Of a stretch of DNA of 64,000 nucleotides, positions 18,457 through 26,195 are shown one piece after another (the first letter of the stretch is position 1; every line of letters begins with the position of its first letter). Source of the stretch: Acidobacteriota bacterium (GTDB lineage Bacteria > Acidobacteriota > Thermoanaerobaculia > Gp7-AA8). Where the stretch lies: assembly GCA_016184115.1 (NCBI GenBank), contig JACPDH010000022.1, positions 25,093 to 89,092 of the forward strand, in the 5' to 3' direction. The notes under the pieces are model-generated. The model searched no databases, was not told where the DNA came from, and worked only from the letters and a program-made list of their open reading frames with translations. The position numbers and the translations under genes were made by a program.

Positions 18457-19404
18457 CTACTCCCACCCGAGCTCGGGCGCGTGCCTGTAGATTGCGTAGC
18501 CGAGCAGATGAGACGCGTAGAAGAGCGCCCAGAGCGACAAGATGGAACTTACGATGCCTCCGACGATCGGGATCGCGGAGAGCGGAGAGATTCCGGGCAT
18601 CGTAAGCAACGTCGTCACCGCCGTCGCAACGAACCAGATGCCGATGACGACGAAGTAGTCGCCCCCCACGAGTCGGATCACGCGGCCCACGTAGACCGGG
18701 TTCAGCGCGCTGAGCGCGTTGTCCCACACCGCAATCGTCGCGAGACATGCAGGGTAGTAGACCATCCCGAACGCGAGGCATCCGAGTATGCCGAGCAGCA
18801 CGGTCGAGGAGCTCATTCCTCCCTGGAGCAGCGACGCGACCCCGTACACGCCGAATGCAATGAGCGGGAGCAGCGCGACGAGCGTCACAAAGAGCACGCG
18901 CAAGGAAAGCCACGCCATGTCCCAGACGCTGCTCGTGTCGATGATTGGAGGCATCCGCGTCGAGCCGTCGGCCGACTTCCTGATGATCGACAACATCACG
19001 ACTGTCGTCGCGAGCGACGCCAGAAATCCGATGATCGGAATCGCCGACAGGATCGCGATGCCGATCAGTGTGCCGATCTCGCCTCCGGCCACCGGGTACG
19101 AAAGACCGCCAACAATGCGTTCGCCCATCGACTGCACGACTCGCGGCGGCCGGGCCTCCGCAAGACTCGAAGGGGTGCGCGGCGATGCTGCCGCCATCTC
19201 GAAGTAGCGAGCGAGCTCGGGATACGAGCCCGCCGGGCGCCACGCGTCCGTGCCCGCGACGGAGAGATCGGTTCCCGGTACGACATCGCCCTTGCGGATC
19301 CGCTCGCGAACCGCGACACGGTCGAGCTCCTCGAATCCGCCGCCCGGCATTACGAGCAGATAGGTCGAGGGAGCGCTCTCTTGCGTGGTCGCCTGATCAG
19401 TCAT
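18457..19404 (-). CDS. Polytopic membrane protein with GYF_2-like N-terminal domain
   Basis: A 315-residue protein with a GGAGG ribosome binding site. Residues ~13-68 look like the GYF_2/DUF4339 type domain (YLLVMPGGGFEELDRVAVRERIRKGDVVPGTDL...W), which is cytoplasmic and often precedes membrane domains. The rest has about six hydrophobic segments and resembles DUF4013/YIP1-like membrane proteins. No enzymatic motif is seen. It converges with the DUF4287 gene and is not clearly in an operon. Confidence 0.75.
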   Translation of the reverse strand: MTDQATTQESAPSTYLLVMPGGGFEELDRVAVRERIRKGDVVPGTDLSVAGTDAWRPAGSYPELARYFEMAAASPRTPSSLAEARPPRVVQSMGERIVGGLSYPVAGGEIGTLIGIAILSAIPIIGFLASLATTVVMLSIIRKSADGSTRMPPIIDTSSVWDMAWLSLRVLFVTLVALLPLIAFGVYGVASLLQGGMSSSTVLLGILGCLAFGMVYYPACLATIAVWDNALSALNPVYVGRVIRLVGGDYFVVIGIWFVATAVTTLLTMPGISPLSAIPIVGGIVSSILSLWALFYASHLLGYAIYRHAPELGWE

Positions 19405-19519
19405 CGAAGCCTCCGGAGCCGTCGCGTTGCGAAAAGCAGCCGGAATCCTAACCGATTACGCCGCTCGGATGGAGAATCGTCGCGGCGCTCGGAGCATGCG
19501 AGACCTTCAACCGCCGGTC

Positions 19520-20419
19520 TCACGGCCCCGCAATCGAACCGGCGTTCGCAGGCTGGCTGACACGCAGTGAACAGCGGTAATGAAGTCGGAGGAAGACGAG
19601 TCGCCAGATCGTGAGCGTGTGATCGGCGCGTACTCCACGCTCGTCGGGATAGACGCGGATGGTTTCTCTCAGCGTCCGGAGCTGCTTCACCCAGACCGAA
19701 CCATTGCGATCGTGAACGGTGAAGTAAAAACCGGGATCGCCGAACCGGCGGCCGGATGACGTGAGCGTCAGCGCGCCCTCTTCGTCAACCGATGGCCGCA
19801 GGAACACGATCGCATTGCCGTTCGGAAGTGGGAAGAGCACTTTAACGCACGGGTTGGGGTGTCCCGGCAGCGTCGCGGTTGCATAGCATCCTGCGTAGAG
19901 AACCTGCCCGGTCTTCCGAAGCTCGCGAAGCCAGACCGTTTGTGCAGGCGATCCCGTCGCCCGATCGACGAGGTGCAGCACCTCGCTCACCATTCCACCA
20001 CTCGTGTCGAGCGGGCTGAGCGGCATGTTGAGTTGCTGCAGGCGCCGGCTGAAGATGACGGCCAGAAGCCAGCCGAACGGCCGGAAGAAACCGCACCACT
20101 CGGACCATGTGTCGAAGTCGTATTCGGAGGTTCGCTCGTAGAAGGCTCGAACGGCAACGTCGACCCGTTCGGAATCGAAGCTCGGACCTCCCAGCGCCTC
20201 CATGAGAATCAACCCACGCGGACCCCCTCCATGGTTTGCGACGACGAGTCCCTCTTCGCGCGCAAGATCGTCGAAATAGCCTCTTCCGATCCGCGTGGTC
20301 GTGCCAACCGGCCCGCCGAGCCAGGGTACCGCCGCGAGGTCGGCTCTTCGCCCTGCGAGCTTCACCCACTGCTGCGTCAGCCAATCGACGAAGGCACCCC
20401 GTTCACTACCGAGCCACAT
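19520..20419 (-). CDS. Protein of unknown function
   Basis: A 299-residue protein with no signal peptide; it is rich in Trp and Tyr (WSEWCGFFRPFGWLLAVIFSRRL near 105-127, the only hydrophobic stretch). HPNPCVKVLFPLPNGNAIVFLRP and a lipocalin-like YFTVHD stretch are visible, but I recognise no family. The coding potential is good. A 51-base hairpin lies ~200 bases upstream. Confidence 0.65.
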   Translation of the reverse strand: MWLGSERGAFVDWLTQQWVKLAGRRADLAAVPWLGGPVGTTTRIGRGYFDDLAREEGLVVANHGGGPRGLILMEALGGPSFDSERVDVAVRAFYERTSEYDFDTWSEWCGFFRPFGWLLAVIFSRRLQQLNMPLSPLDTSGGMVSEVLHLVDRATGSPAQTVWLRELRKTGQVLYAGCYATATLPGHPNPCVKVLFPLPNGNAIVFLRPSVDEEGALTLTSSGRRFGDPGFYFTVHDRNGSVWVKQLRTLRETIRVYPDERGVRADHTLTIWRLVFLRLHYRCSLRVSQPANAGSIAGP

Positions 20420-20625
20420 CGGCCGATTGTATGCCGACGGAAGAAAGCCAGATCGAGATGCGCCTCACGGCATGAGCCCGACAGTGCATGCCCTGGGCGC
20501 AACCTGTGCAAGGAACGTCGTCTTGCATTCTGGGCGTACGCGTGCCCGCGCGTCGACCTATCCCAAGGGGAGACAGGTGGTGCGCGACAGCCGAATCAAC
20601 GCCTCCCACGCGGGACGGTACACTC

Positions 20626-20676
20626 GTGGCCTGTAACAGTGAATTCGGTGATACCGAATTCACTGTTACAGGCCAC
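20626..20676. terminator. Perfect 24-bp inverted repeat with 3-base loop (terminator-like hairpin)
   Basis: Arms 20626-20649 and 20653-20676 are exact reverse complements around GAT. The right arm ends at the first base of the TAG stop (20676-20678) of the outer-membrane protein gene, so the hairpin is immediately 3' of that gene. There is no clear T-tract, so a factor-independent terminator is not certain; an mRNA-stabilising hairpin is the alternative. The rest of the 20420-20625 gap shows nothing. Confidence 0.75.
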
Positions 20677-21707
20677 TAGAACGTATACCGAATCGTCGCG
20701 GCAACGCCGACATAGACGATCGTGTTCTCGTTGAGTAATTCGTTCGCGCCCTCTCCGGGGCCGGTGCCGGGCGGGATCGGGAGATCCCACCATACAGAGC
20801 CGCTGACCGCGGCGCCGAAGGTGAAGTGCCGGCCTAACGGCCACGTCCACTCGAGCTGCAGGTCGGACACCGGAATCGCGACGTCTTCCGTCGTCCGGAA
20901 ACTCTCGTGCGAGACGAACGCCGGGGAGAGGCTGAACTCGCCGACGTAGTCGCGCGTCGAGCTCGAAAGCGCGACCGACCCGAGAAGCACGGACTGGCGA
21001 ACCGCGGCCCGGATCGAGCTCCGGCCGAGCCTCGCGGAACCGGCGAACCCGACCAGAGGCCCCGTCATGCGGTCGTAGTTCGACGAAGCGTCGATCTGCA
21101 CTCCCCCGCTCCCCGCGACGCCGATCGCGGCGTGGTAGTCGTTGTCGAAATCGCCCAGGCGCACGCCGAACTGGATGCCCAGGGAGGCGGTATCAGTCTC
21201 GACGACGCGGCGAATTCCGTAGACGTCGACGGTCCACGTCTCGAGATCGTTGTCCTCGAGAAACCTGTAGTAAAGCGTCTCGCCGGGGGAAGACGAGGTG
21301 GACACTCGGTCGGGCACCTCGAAGACGAGGGTCTGGCCCGGTCCGGAAGCCGCGGCATCGCGGTCGTCGACGCTTTGTTTCGTGTAGAAGCCCCACGCTT
21401 CCAGTCCCCACCTCCACGACTCCGTCACGTACTCCGCGCCGACTCGGAACGCGTTTCCGCTGTCGACGTCCGTGAGCACTGCGGATTTCGTATCGGTTCC
21501 CATCGCGGCATCGGTCTCGTGAATCGTCATCACGTGCTGATCGTGACCGTGCGCTTCCATGTAGAGCGTCTCGGCACGAACCACCCACTCGCCTCCCTCC
21601 GCGCGCGCATCGCTCGCGAGGACCATCGCCACTGAGGCGACGACGACTGCCAGAGGACCAGACCATAATCCACACGAATGCCTGGAATCGTCCATCTTGG
21701 AGGCCAT
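20676..21707 (-). CDS. Outer-membrane beta-barrel protein
   Basis: A 343-residue protein. I start it at 21707 because AAAGGAG sits 6 bases upstream; the ATG at 21725 has no such site. A signal peptide ends near ADARAEG (about 35-37). The rest alternates short amphipathic strands and ends in IRYTF, the aromatic C-terminus typical of BAM substrates. The precise family is unclear (perhaps a major outer membrane/Lpg1974-like porin). It carries the octamer at 20832 (TTA GGC, Leu-Gly). Confidence 0.78.
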   Translation of the reverse strand: MASKMDDSRHSCGLWSGPLAVVVASVAMVLASDARAEGGEWVVRAETLYMEAHGHDQHVMTIHETDAAMGTDTKSAVLTDVDSGNAFRVGAEYVTESWRWGLEAWGFYTKQSVDDRDAAASGPGQTLVFEVPDRVSTSSSPGETLYYRFLEDNDLETWTVDVYGIRRVVETDTASLGIQFGVRLGDFDNDYHAAIGVAGSGGVQIDASSNYDRMTGPLVGFAGSARLGRSSIRAAVRQSVLLGSVALSSSTRDYVGEFSLSPAFVSHESFRTTEDVAIPVSDLQLEWTWPLGRHFTFGAAVSGSVWWDLPIPPGTGPGEGANELLNENTIVYVGVAATIRYTF

Positions 21708-21906
21708 TGCGTGCTCCTTTCTCATGCGAGGCCGAGCCTCTGAAGGGAGATGCAGCCGACGACCGAATCCTCCGCGCGCTCGAGGAAGGGCTCAGAACGG
21801 CGAAACTCAGCACTCTCACTTCGCCCTCTTTTCGTTCGGGGCCACTCGATCCGCCCCCTACCTCTCTATTGACCCATCCTCGCCGCGCCGCTAACCTCGC
21901 CCGATC

Positions 21907-23307
21907 ATGTCGGACCTCAGGCTATTCAACACGCTGACACGCAAGCAGGAGCTCTTCACGCCGCTCGAACCTGGGCACGCGAGGATGTACTGCTGCGGTC
22001 CGACCGTCTACAACGTCGTGCACATCGGGAACCTCCGGACGTTCCTCTGGGCCGACCTTCTCCGCCGCTTCCTCGAATGGAAGGGGATGAAGGTCACGAT
22101 GGTCATGAACGTCACCGACATCGAGGACAAGATCATCCGCGACGCGGCGAAGGCGGGCGTCGACATCTTCACCTTCACGAAGCCGTTTACGGAGATCTTC
22201 TTCGAGAATCTCGACACGCTGCGGATTCGCCGTGCCGACCGCTATCCGAAGGCGACCGACCACATCCCCGAGATGATCGACCTCGTGAAGACGCTCGAGG
22301 CGCGCGGCCACACGTACGAAGCCGATGGCTCGACTTACTTCCGAATTTCCACACTCCCCGGCTACGGCAAGCTCTCGCAGGTCGAGCTCGCACCGGAGAG
22401 CTCGCTTAGCCGCGTCGAGAACGACGAATACGAAAAGGAAGACGCGCGCGACTTCGTTCTCTGGAAGGCGAAGAAGGAGGGCGAGCCTTCCTGGAAGACG
22501 GAGCTCGGCGATGGACGTCCCGGCTGGCACATCGAGTGCTCGGCGATGGCGATGAAGTACCTCGGCGAGACATTCGACATTCACACTGGCGCGGTCGATC
22601 TGATCTTCCCGCATCACGAGAACGAGGTCGCGCAGAGCGAAGGGGCGACCGGCAAGCCATTCGTCCGCTTCTGGATCCACGGCGAGCACCTCGTCGTCGA
22701 AGACGCGAAGATGTCGAAGTCGGCAGGGAACTTCTTCACCCTCCCCGACCTCATCAAACAGGGAAGCAGCGCGCTGGAGATTCGCTACGCTCTCCTCGCC
22801 GTGCCGCACCGGACGAAGTTGAACTTCACGAAGCACAGCCTCGAAGACGCAAAGAGCGCACTCGCGCGGATCGACTCGTTCGCGATCCGCCTCGACGAGA
22901 TCGCGGCCGGATCCGACGCGCGCCCCGCCGCACGGGGAGCCGAGATCGCGCAGAAGTTCCTTCTCGAATTCGAAGAGGGGCTCGACGACGATCTCAACAC
23001 CGCCGCCGCGTTAGGCGCGCTGTTCACGATGATTCGGGAAGCGAACACCGCCGCCGACAAAGGGGAGATCGCTCCCGCCGACGCGCGGGACCTGCGCGCC
23101 GCGCTCGAACGCGCCGACCTGGTACTCGACATCGTGAAGCGCGACACGGTCGTCCTCGACGCCGACATCGAGGCGAAGATCGAAGCGCGCAATTCCGCCC
23201 GGCAGCGGCGCGACTTCAAGGAATCCGACCGCCTGAGGGACGAGCTGCTGGCGATGGGAATCGTGCTGGAAGACACGGCGCAGGGCGTGCGGTGGAGGAG
23301 GAAGTAG
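21907..23307 (+). CDS. cysS: Cysteinyl-tRNA synthetase
   Basis: A 466-residue class I synthetase that charges tRNA-Cys. Visible are CCGPTVYN (first zinc cysteine), HIGN of the HIGH box, the zinc-site motifs WHIECSAM and HHENE, and AKMSKSAGNFF (KMSKS). Normal length. Translation starts at 21907 without a strong ribosome binding site. A hairpin lies directly downstream. Confidence 0.97.
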   Translation: MSDLRLFNTLTRKQELFTPLEPGHARMYCCGPTVYNVVHIGNLRTFLWADLLRRFLEWKGMKVTMVMNVTDIEDKIIRDAAKAGVDIFTFTKPFTEIFFENLDTLRIRRADRYPKATDHIPEMIDLVKTLEARGHTYEADGSTYFRISTLPGYGKLSQVELAPESSLSRVENDEYEKEDARDFVLWKAKKEGEPSWKTELGDGRPGWHIECSAMAMKYLGETFDIHTGAVDLIFPHHENEVAQSEGATGKPFVRFWIHGEHLVVEDAKMSKSAGNFFTLPDLIKQGSSALEIRYALLAVPHRTKLNFTKHSLEDAKSALARIDSFAIRLDEIAAGSDARPAARGAEIAQKFLLEFEEGLDDDLNTAAALGALFTMIREANTAADKGEIAPADARDLRAALERADLVLDIVKRDTVVLDADIEAKIEARNSARQRRDFKESDRLRDELLAMGIVLEDTAQGVRWRRK

Positions 23308-23340
23308 AATTAGGTCTTCCGTTTACTGGATGGACCGAAG

Positions 23341-23417
23341 TGAGAAGTTAGAACGATGAACGTTGAACCCAGAACGGGTTCATTTCTGGATTCAGCGTTC
23401 ATCGTTCTAATTTCTCA
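23341..23417. repeat. Heptad-built hairpin, copy 1
   Basis: Arms 23341-23374 and 23384-23417 are reverse complements with three mismatches around a 9-base loop. The left arm reads as 7-mers GTTAGAA, CGATGAA, CGTTGAA, CCCAGAA. It is related to the hairpins at 37241-37361 and 60276-60423. It lies between cysS and ruvA and might terminate cysS transcription. Confidence 0.85.
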
Positions 23418-23488
23418 GTTCGATGTGACGCAACGTGTCGATCAACGAACAACCAAGAACTAGCAGTTTCCGCCGCCGCCCAAACCGA

Positions 23489-24082
23489 ATGATTGGCTAC
23501 CTCGAAGGTCCCATCCAGTCGCTCGAGCCCGACCGCGTGATCGTGCTCGCCGGCGGCGTCGGCTACGTCGTCAACATCCCACTCTCCACGTACTACAAGC
23601 TCGAGGGCTCGAAGACGGCGGCGCTGCAGATTCACACTCACGTCCGCGAGGATGCGCTCGCCCTCTTCGGCTTTTCGACTTCCGACGAGAAACTGGCGTT
23701 CGAAAAGCTGATCGCGATCTCTGGCATCGGGCCCCGTCTCGCACAGGTCATCCTCTCTGGCATCGACGTTCACGAGCTCGCTGCCGCCGTGGCGAAGGGA
23801 GACGTCCGCCGCCTCTCGTCGATCCCCGGCGTCGGCAAAAAGACCTCCGAGCGACTGTGCCTCGAGCTGCGCGACAAACTCGCGTTCGGAGCGACTTCTG
23901 AATCGAAGTCCCCTCTCCCCGTTCGCACGACCACGGAAGATGACGCCGTCTCCGCGCTCGTCAACCTCGGCTATAAACACGCGATCGCCGAGGGCGCGGT
24001 AAAAGCGGCGCGAGAGACGTTAGGCGACGAAGTGGAGTTTTCCAGGCTGCTCCGCTCAGCTTTGTCGAAGCTGGCGCGATAG
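23489..24082 (+). CDS. ruvA: Holliday junction branch migration protein RuvA
   Basis: A 197-residue protein; the start at 23489 gives the family N-terminus MIGYLEGPI, whereas an upstream in-frame start adds 18 non-conserved residues. Domain I (OB fold), the helix-hairpin-helix pairs (LIAISGIGPRLAQVILSGI, LSSIPGVGKKTSERLCLELRDKL) and domain III (DAVSALVNLGYKHAIAEGAVKAA) are all present. It binds four-way junctions and loads RuvB. No ruvB or ruvC is adjacent here. Confidence 0.95.
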   Translation: MIGYLEGPIQSLEPDRVIVLAGGVGYVVNIPLSTYYKLEGSKTAALQIHTHVREDALALFGFSTSDEKLAFEKLIAISGIGPRLAQVILSGIDVHELAAAVAKGDVRRLSSIPGVGKKTSERLCLELRDKLAFGATSESKSPLPVRTTTEDDAVSALVNLGYKHAIAEGAVKAARETLGDEVEFSRLLRSALSKLAR

Positions 24083-24160
24083 CGATTGCACGAGGAGGGA
24101 CGCGGCACCGACCGCGTCCCTCTTCTCGACCAGTTCCGCAACCTCGCGTCGAGGCGAAGT

Positions 24161-24898
24161 TCATTGACGGTGGTATTCGACCAGCTCGACGCCGTCGTCG
24201 TACACGAGGCCGATTCCGGGACAATAGAGCTTGACGGAAACCGCTTTCGGCTCCAGCGGCGTCGTCTCGACGACCTTGACGCAATCGTGGAACTCCCCCG
24301 CCGGCGTCGTCACGTCGAGTCCCATCTCCGCGTTCTCGGCACGGTCCATCGCGGTGCCTTCGGCAATTTCCTGAAAGTAGCGCGCCCCGAGGAGGAATCG
24401 GCCTGGCATGATGATCCCAGGTTCCGCGACGCCATTCGCATCGGGCTCGCCAGCACGCCACGCGCCGTCGTGCGTCACCGTCCCGTCGTCATGGTAGATG
24501 TCGACCTCCTCGCCGAAATAGAAAACGTCGTTCGTCTCCTCACAGGTCGCGAAGAAGTTCCGCGACACCTCGATGAGGGTGCCATTGACCCATTCACGCT
24601 CTTCAACGACGCGGGCAAAAAGCGTCCCCGCTCCCGGCAGCTCGATGCGCTCCAGGTCGTTGGTCACGGTGATCTCGACACGCTCGATGTCGCCGTCGTC
24701 GTCCCCCTCGAGAACGAGCCGTCCTCCGTCGAGAACAAAGAACGGGTTGTCCCCGCGCGAACTGAACGTGCATCGCTCGATCTGGAAATCGGTTGTAAAC
24801 GCCGGACCGCGGTCTTTCGCGCCGGCACCCGCCGCGAAGAGGACGACACACGCTCCAAAGGCCGCGAACAGGCTACGTTGCAATCCATGACGGTTCAT
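24161..24898 (-). CDS. Secreted protein, paralogue of the next gene
   Basis: A 245-residue protein with AAAGGAG before ATG and a signal peptide (cut near GAGAKD). It shares with the neighbouring gene the order: CTFSSxGxNPxxxL, RVVEERE(W/F), G(T/E)LIEVSRNF, FYFGEEVDIY.DG.V.HDGAW.AG, PGI(I/L)MPG, and GARY(F/Y)QE. It ends with a Cys-containing VKLYCPGIGLVYDDGVELVEY. Neither is recognised as an enzyme. The pair probably arose by duplication. Confidence 0.75.
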   Translation of the reverse strand: MNRHGLQRSLFAAFGACVVLFAAGAGAKDRGPAFTTDFQIERCTFSSRGDNPFFVLDGGRLVLEGDDDGDIERVEITVTNDLERIELPGAGTLFARVVEEREWVNGTLIEVSRNFFATCEETNDVFYFGEEVDIYHDDGTVTHDGAWRAGEPDANGVAEPGIIMPGRFLLGARYFQEIAEGTAMDRAENAEMGLDVTTPAGEFHDCVKVVETTPLEPKAVSVKLYCPGIGLVYDDGVELVEYHRQ

Positions 24899-24940
24899 TT
24901 CGTACTCCTTTCGTAGTTTCGACAGGTTCCGCTCCCGACC

Positions 24941-25999
24941 TCATGGACAGGTCTGAAACGCAGCCGTGTCGAGGATGGGTCCGAACGGACCCGACCCGTC
25001 GTTCTCGTACACTCTCTCGGCTCCCGTTTTCGTGTCGGTCACGGTGAGCGTGACGTCGAGGTCCGTGAGCCCTGAGGAGAAGACCCAGTAGTTGTTAAAC
25101 CCGCCGAGTCCACAGGCGTCGAGCACCTTCACGGTCAACTCGACATTTCCGGCGTCGAAGAACCAGAACTCCCCGCTGGCGTCCGCCTTCTGCACCGCGT
25201 GCGCATTCTGTTCGGGCAACGCGGGCAGCGACCATGCGACGTCGACACGGAACCGGCCGCTACCGAGACAGAGCGTGTGCTCGTCGGGCGTACAGGAGGC
25301 TGGCGTGATCTCGACGAGCTCGATGTCCTCATCCTTGATGAGCCCGACGCCACGGGCGTATAGCTTTTCGTCGGCGTCCTCCGGACTGAGCGCGTTCGTG
25401 TCTACCACGACGAGCACATCCTCGAAGGTGCCCGCCTCGACGAAGGCCTCGTCCTCGAACCCGACGATCTCACCGCGATCCTCCGCGATGCCCGGTGCGA
25501 GCTCCTGGTAATACCTCGCGCCAATGAGCGGAGTCCCCGGCATGAGAATCCCCGGCTTCGCGCCGTCGACGCCCGCGAACCACGCGCCGTCGTGTGAAAC
25601 GACCTCCCCATCCTCGTAGATGTCGACCTCCTCGCCGAAGTACCAGACCGCGCCGGTTTCGCGGCAGGAGGCCATGAAGTTCCGGGACACCTCGATCAGC
25701 TCGCCATCTTCGAATTCGCGCTCCTCGACCACGCGCGTCGTGACGCCGTCGACCATCCGCGTGTCGCCGAGGACCGTGATCTGCACCTCCACTTCGACAA
25801 TCTCTCCATCATCCTCGGAGTCACCGACGAGCCGCAGCCCAAGGCCGGGCGTTAGAGGCAGGTAGGGGTTCGCGCCGACGGATGAAAACGTGCAGCCTTC
25901 TCTTCCGAAGTCAGAGGTGAACTCGTTCTGAGCGTGAGCGGTCGGGGCGGACAACAATGCAACGATCGCGACAAGGGCGAGTGTATGCAGCTTCAACAT
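24941..25999 (-). CDS. Secreted protein with lineage-typical C-terminal domain
   Basis: A 352-residue protein with AAGGAG before ATG and a signal peptide (cut near AHAQ). The N-terminal ~230 residues are paralogous to the preceding gene. The C-terminal ~110 residues are a separate domain (LCLGSGRFRVDVAW... SGEFWFFDAGNVELTVKVLDACGLGGFNNYWVFSSGLTD) that I recall as recurrent in Thermoanaerobaculia-type proteins; it contains conserved Cys. It probably lies on the cell surface. The stop lies 42 bases before the start of the shorter paralogue, suggesting one operon. Confidence 0.78.
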   Translation of the reverse strand: MLKLHTLALVAIVALLSAPTAHAQNEFTSDFGREGCTFSSVGANPYLPLTPGLGLRLVGDSEDDGEIVEVEVQITVLGDTRMVDGVTTRVVEEREFEDGELIEVSRNFMASCRETGAVWYFGEEVDIYEDGEVVSHDGAWFAGVDGAKPGILMPGTPLIGARYYQELAPGIAEDRGEIVGFEDEAFVEAGTFEDVLVVVDTNALSPEDADEKLYARGVGLIKDEDIELVEITPASCTPDEHTLCLGSGRFRVDVAWSLPALPEQNAHAVQKADASGEFWFFDAGNVELTVKVLDACGLGGFNNYWVFSSGLTDLDVTLTVTDTKTGAERVYENDGSGPFGPILDTAAFQTCP

Positions 26000-26195
26000 G
26001 GACGATCTCCTTGCGTCAGGCAGTACGTTTCCTCTTTCGGCCCGTCGCTGGCGACGAACCTGTTAAGCGCGTCTGTCGAGATCTCGGGTGCTATACTCGA
26101 GATGCCCCACAAGCGTGAATCCTTCGCGAATGCGCGGAGCCTTTCCGGTCCGGCACATCGCGACGAAATTGCCGGCGAGTACCGGCGCGACGGAC

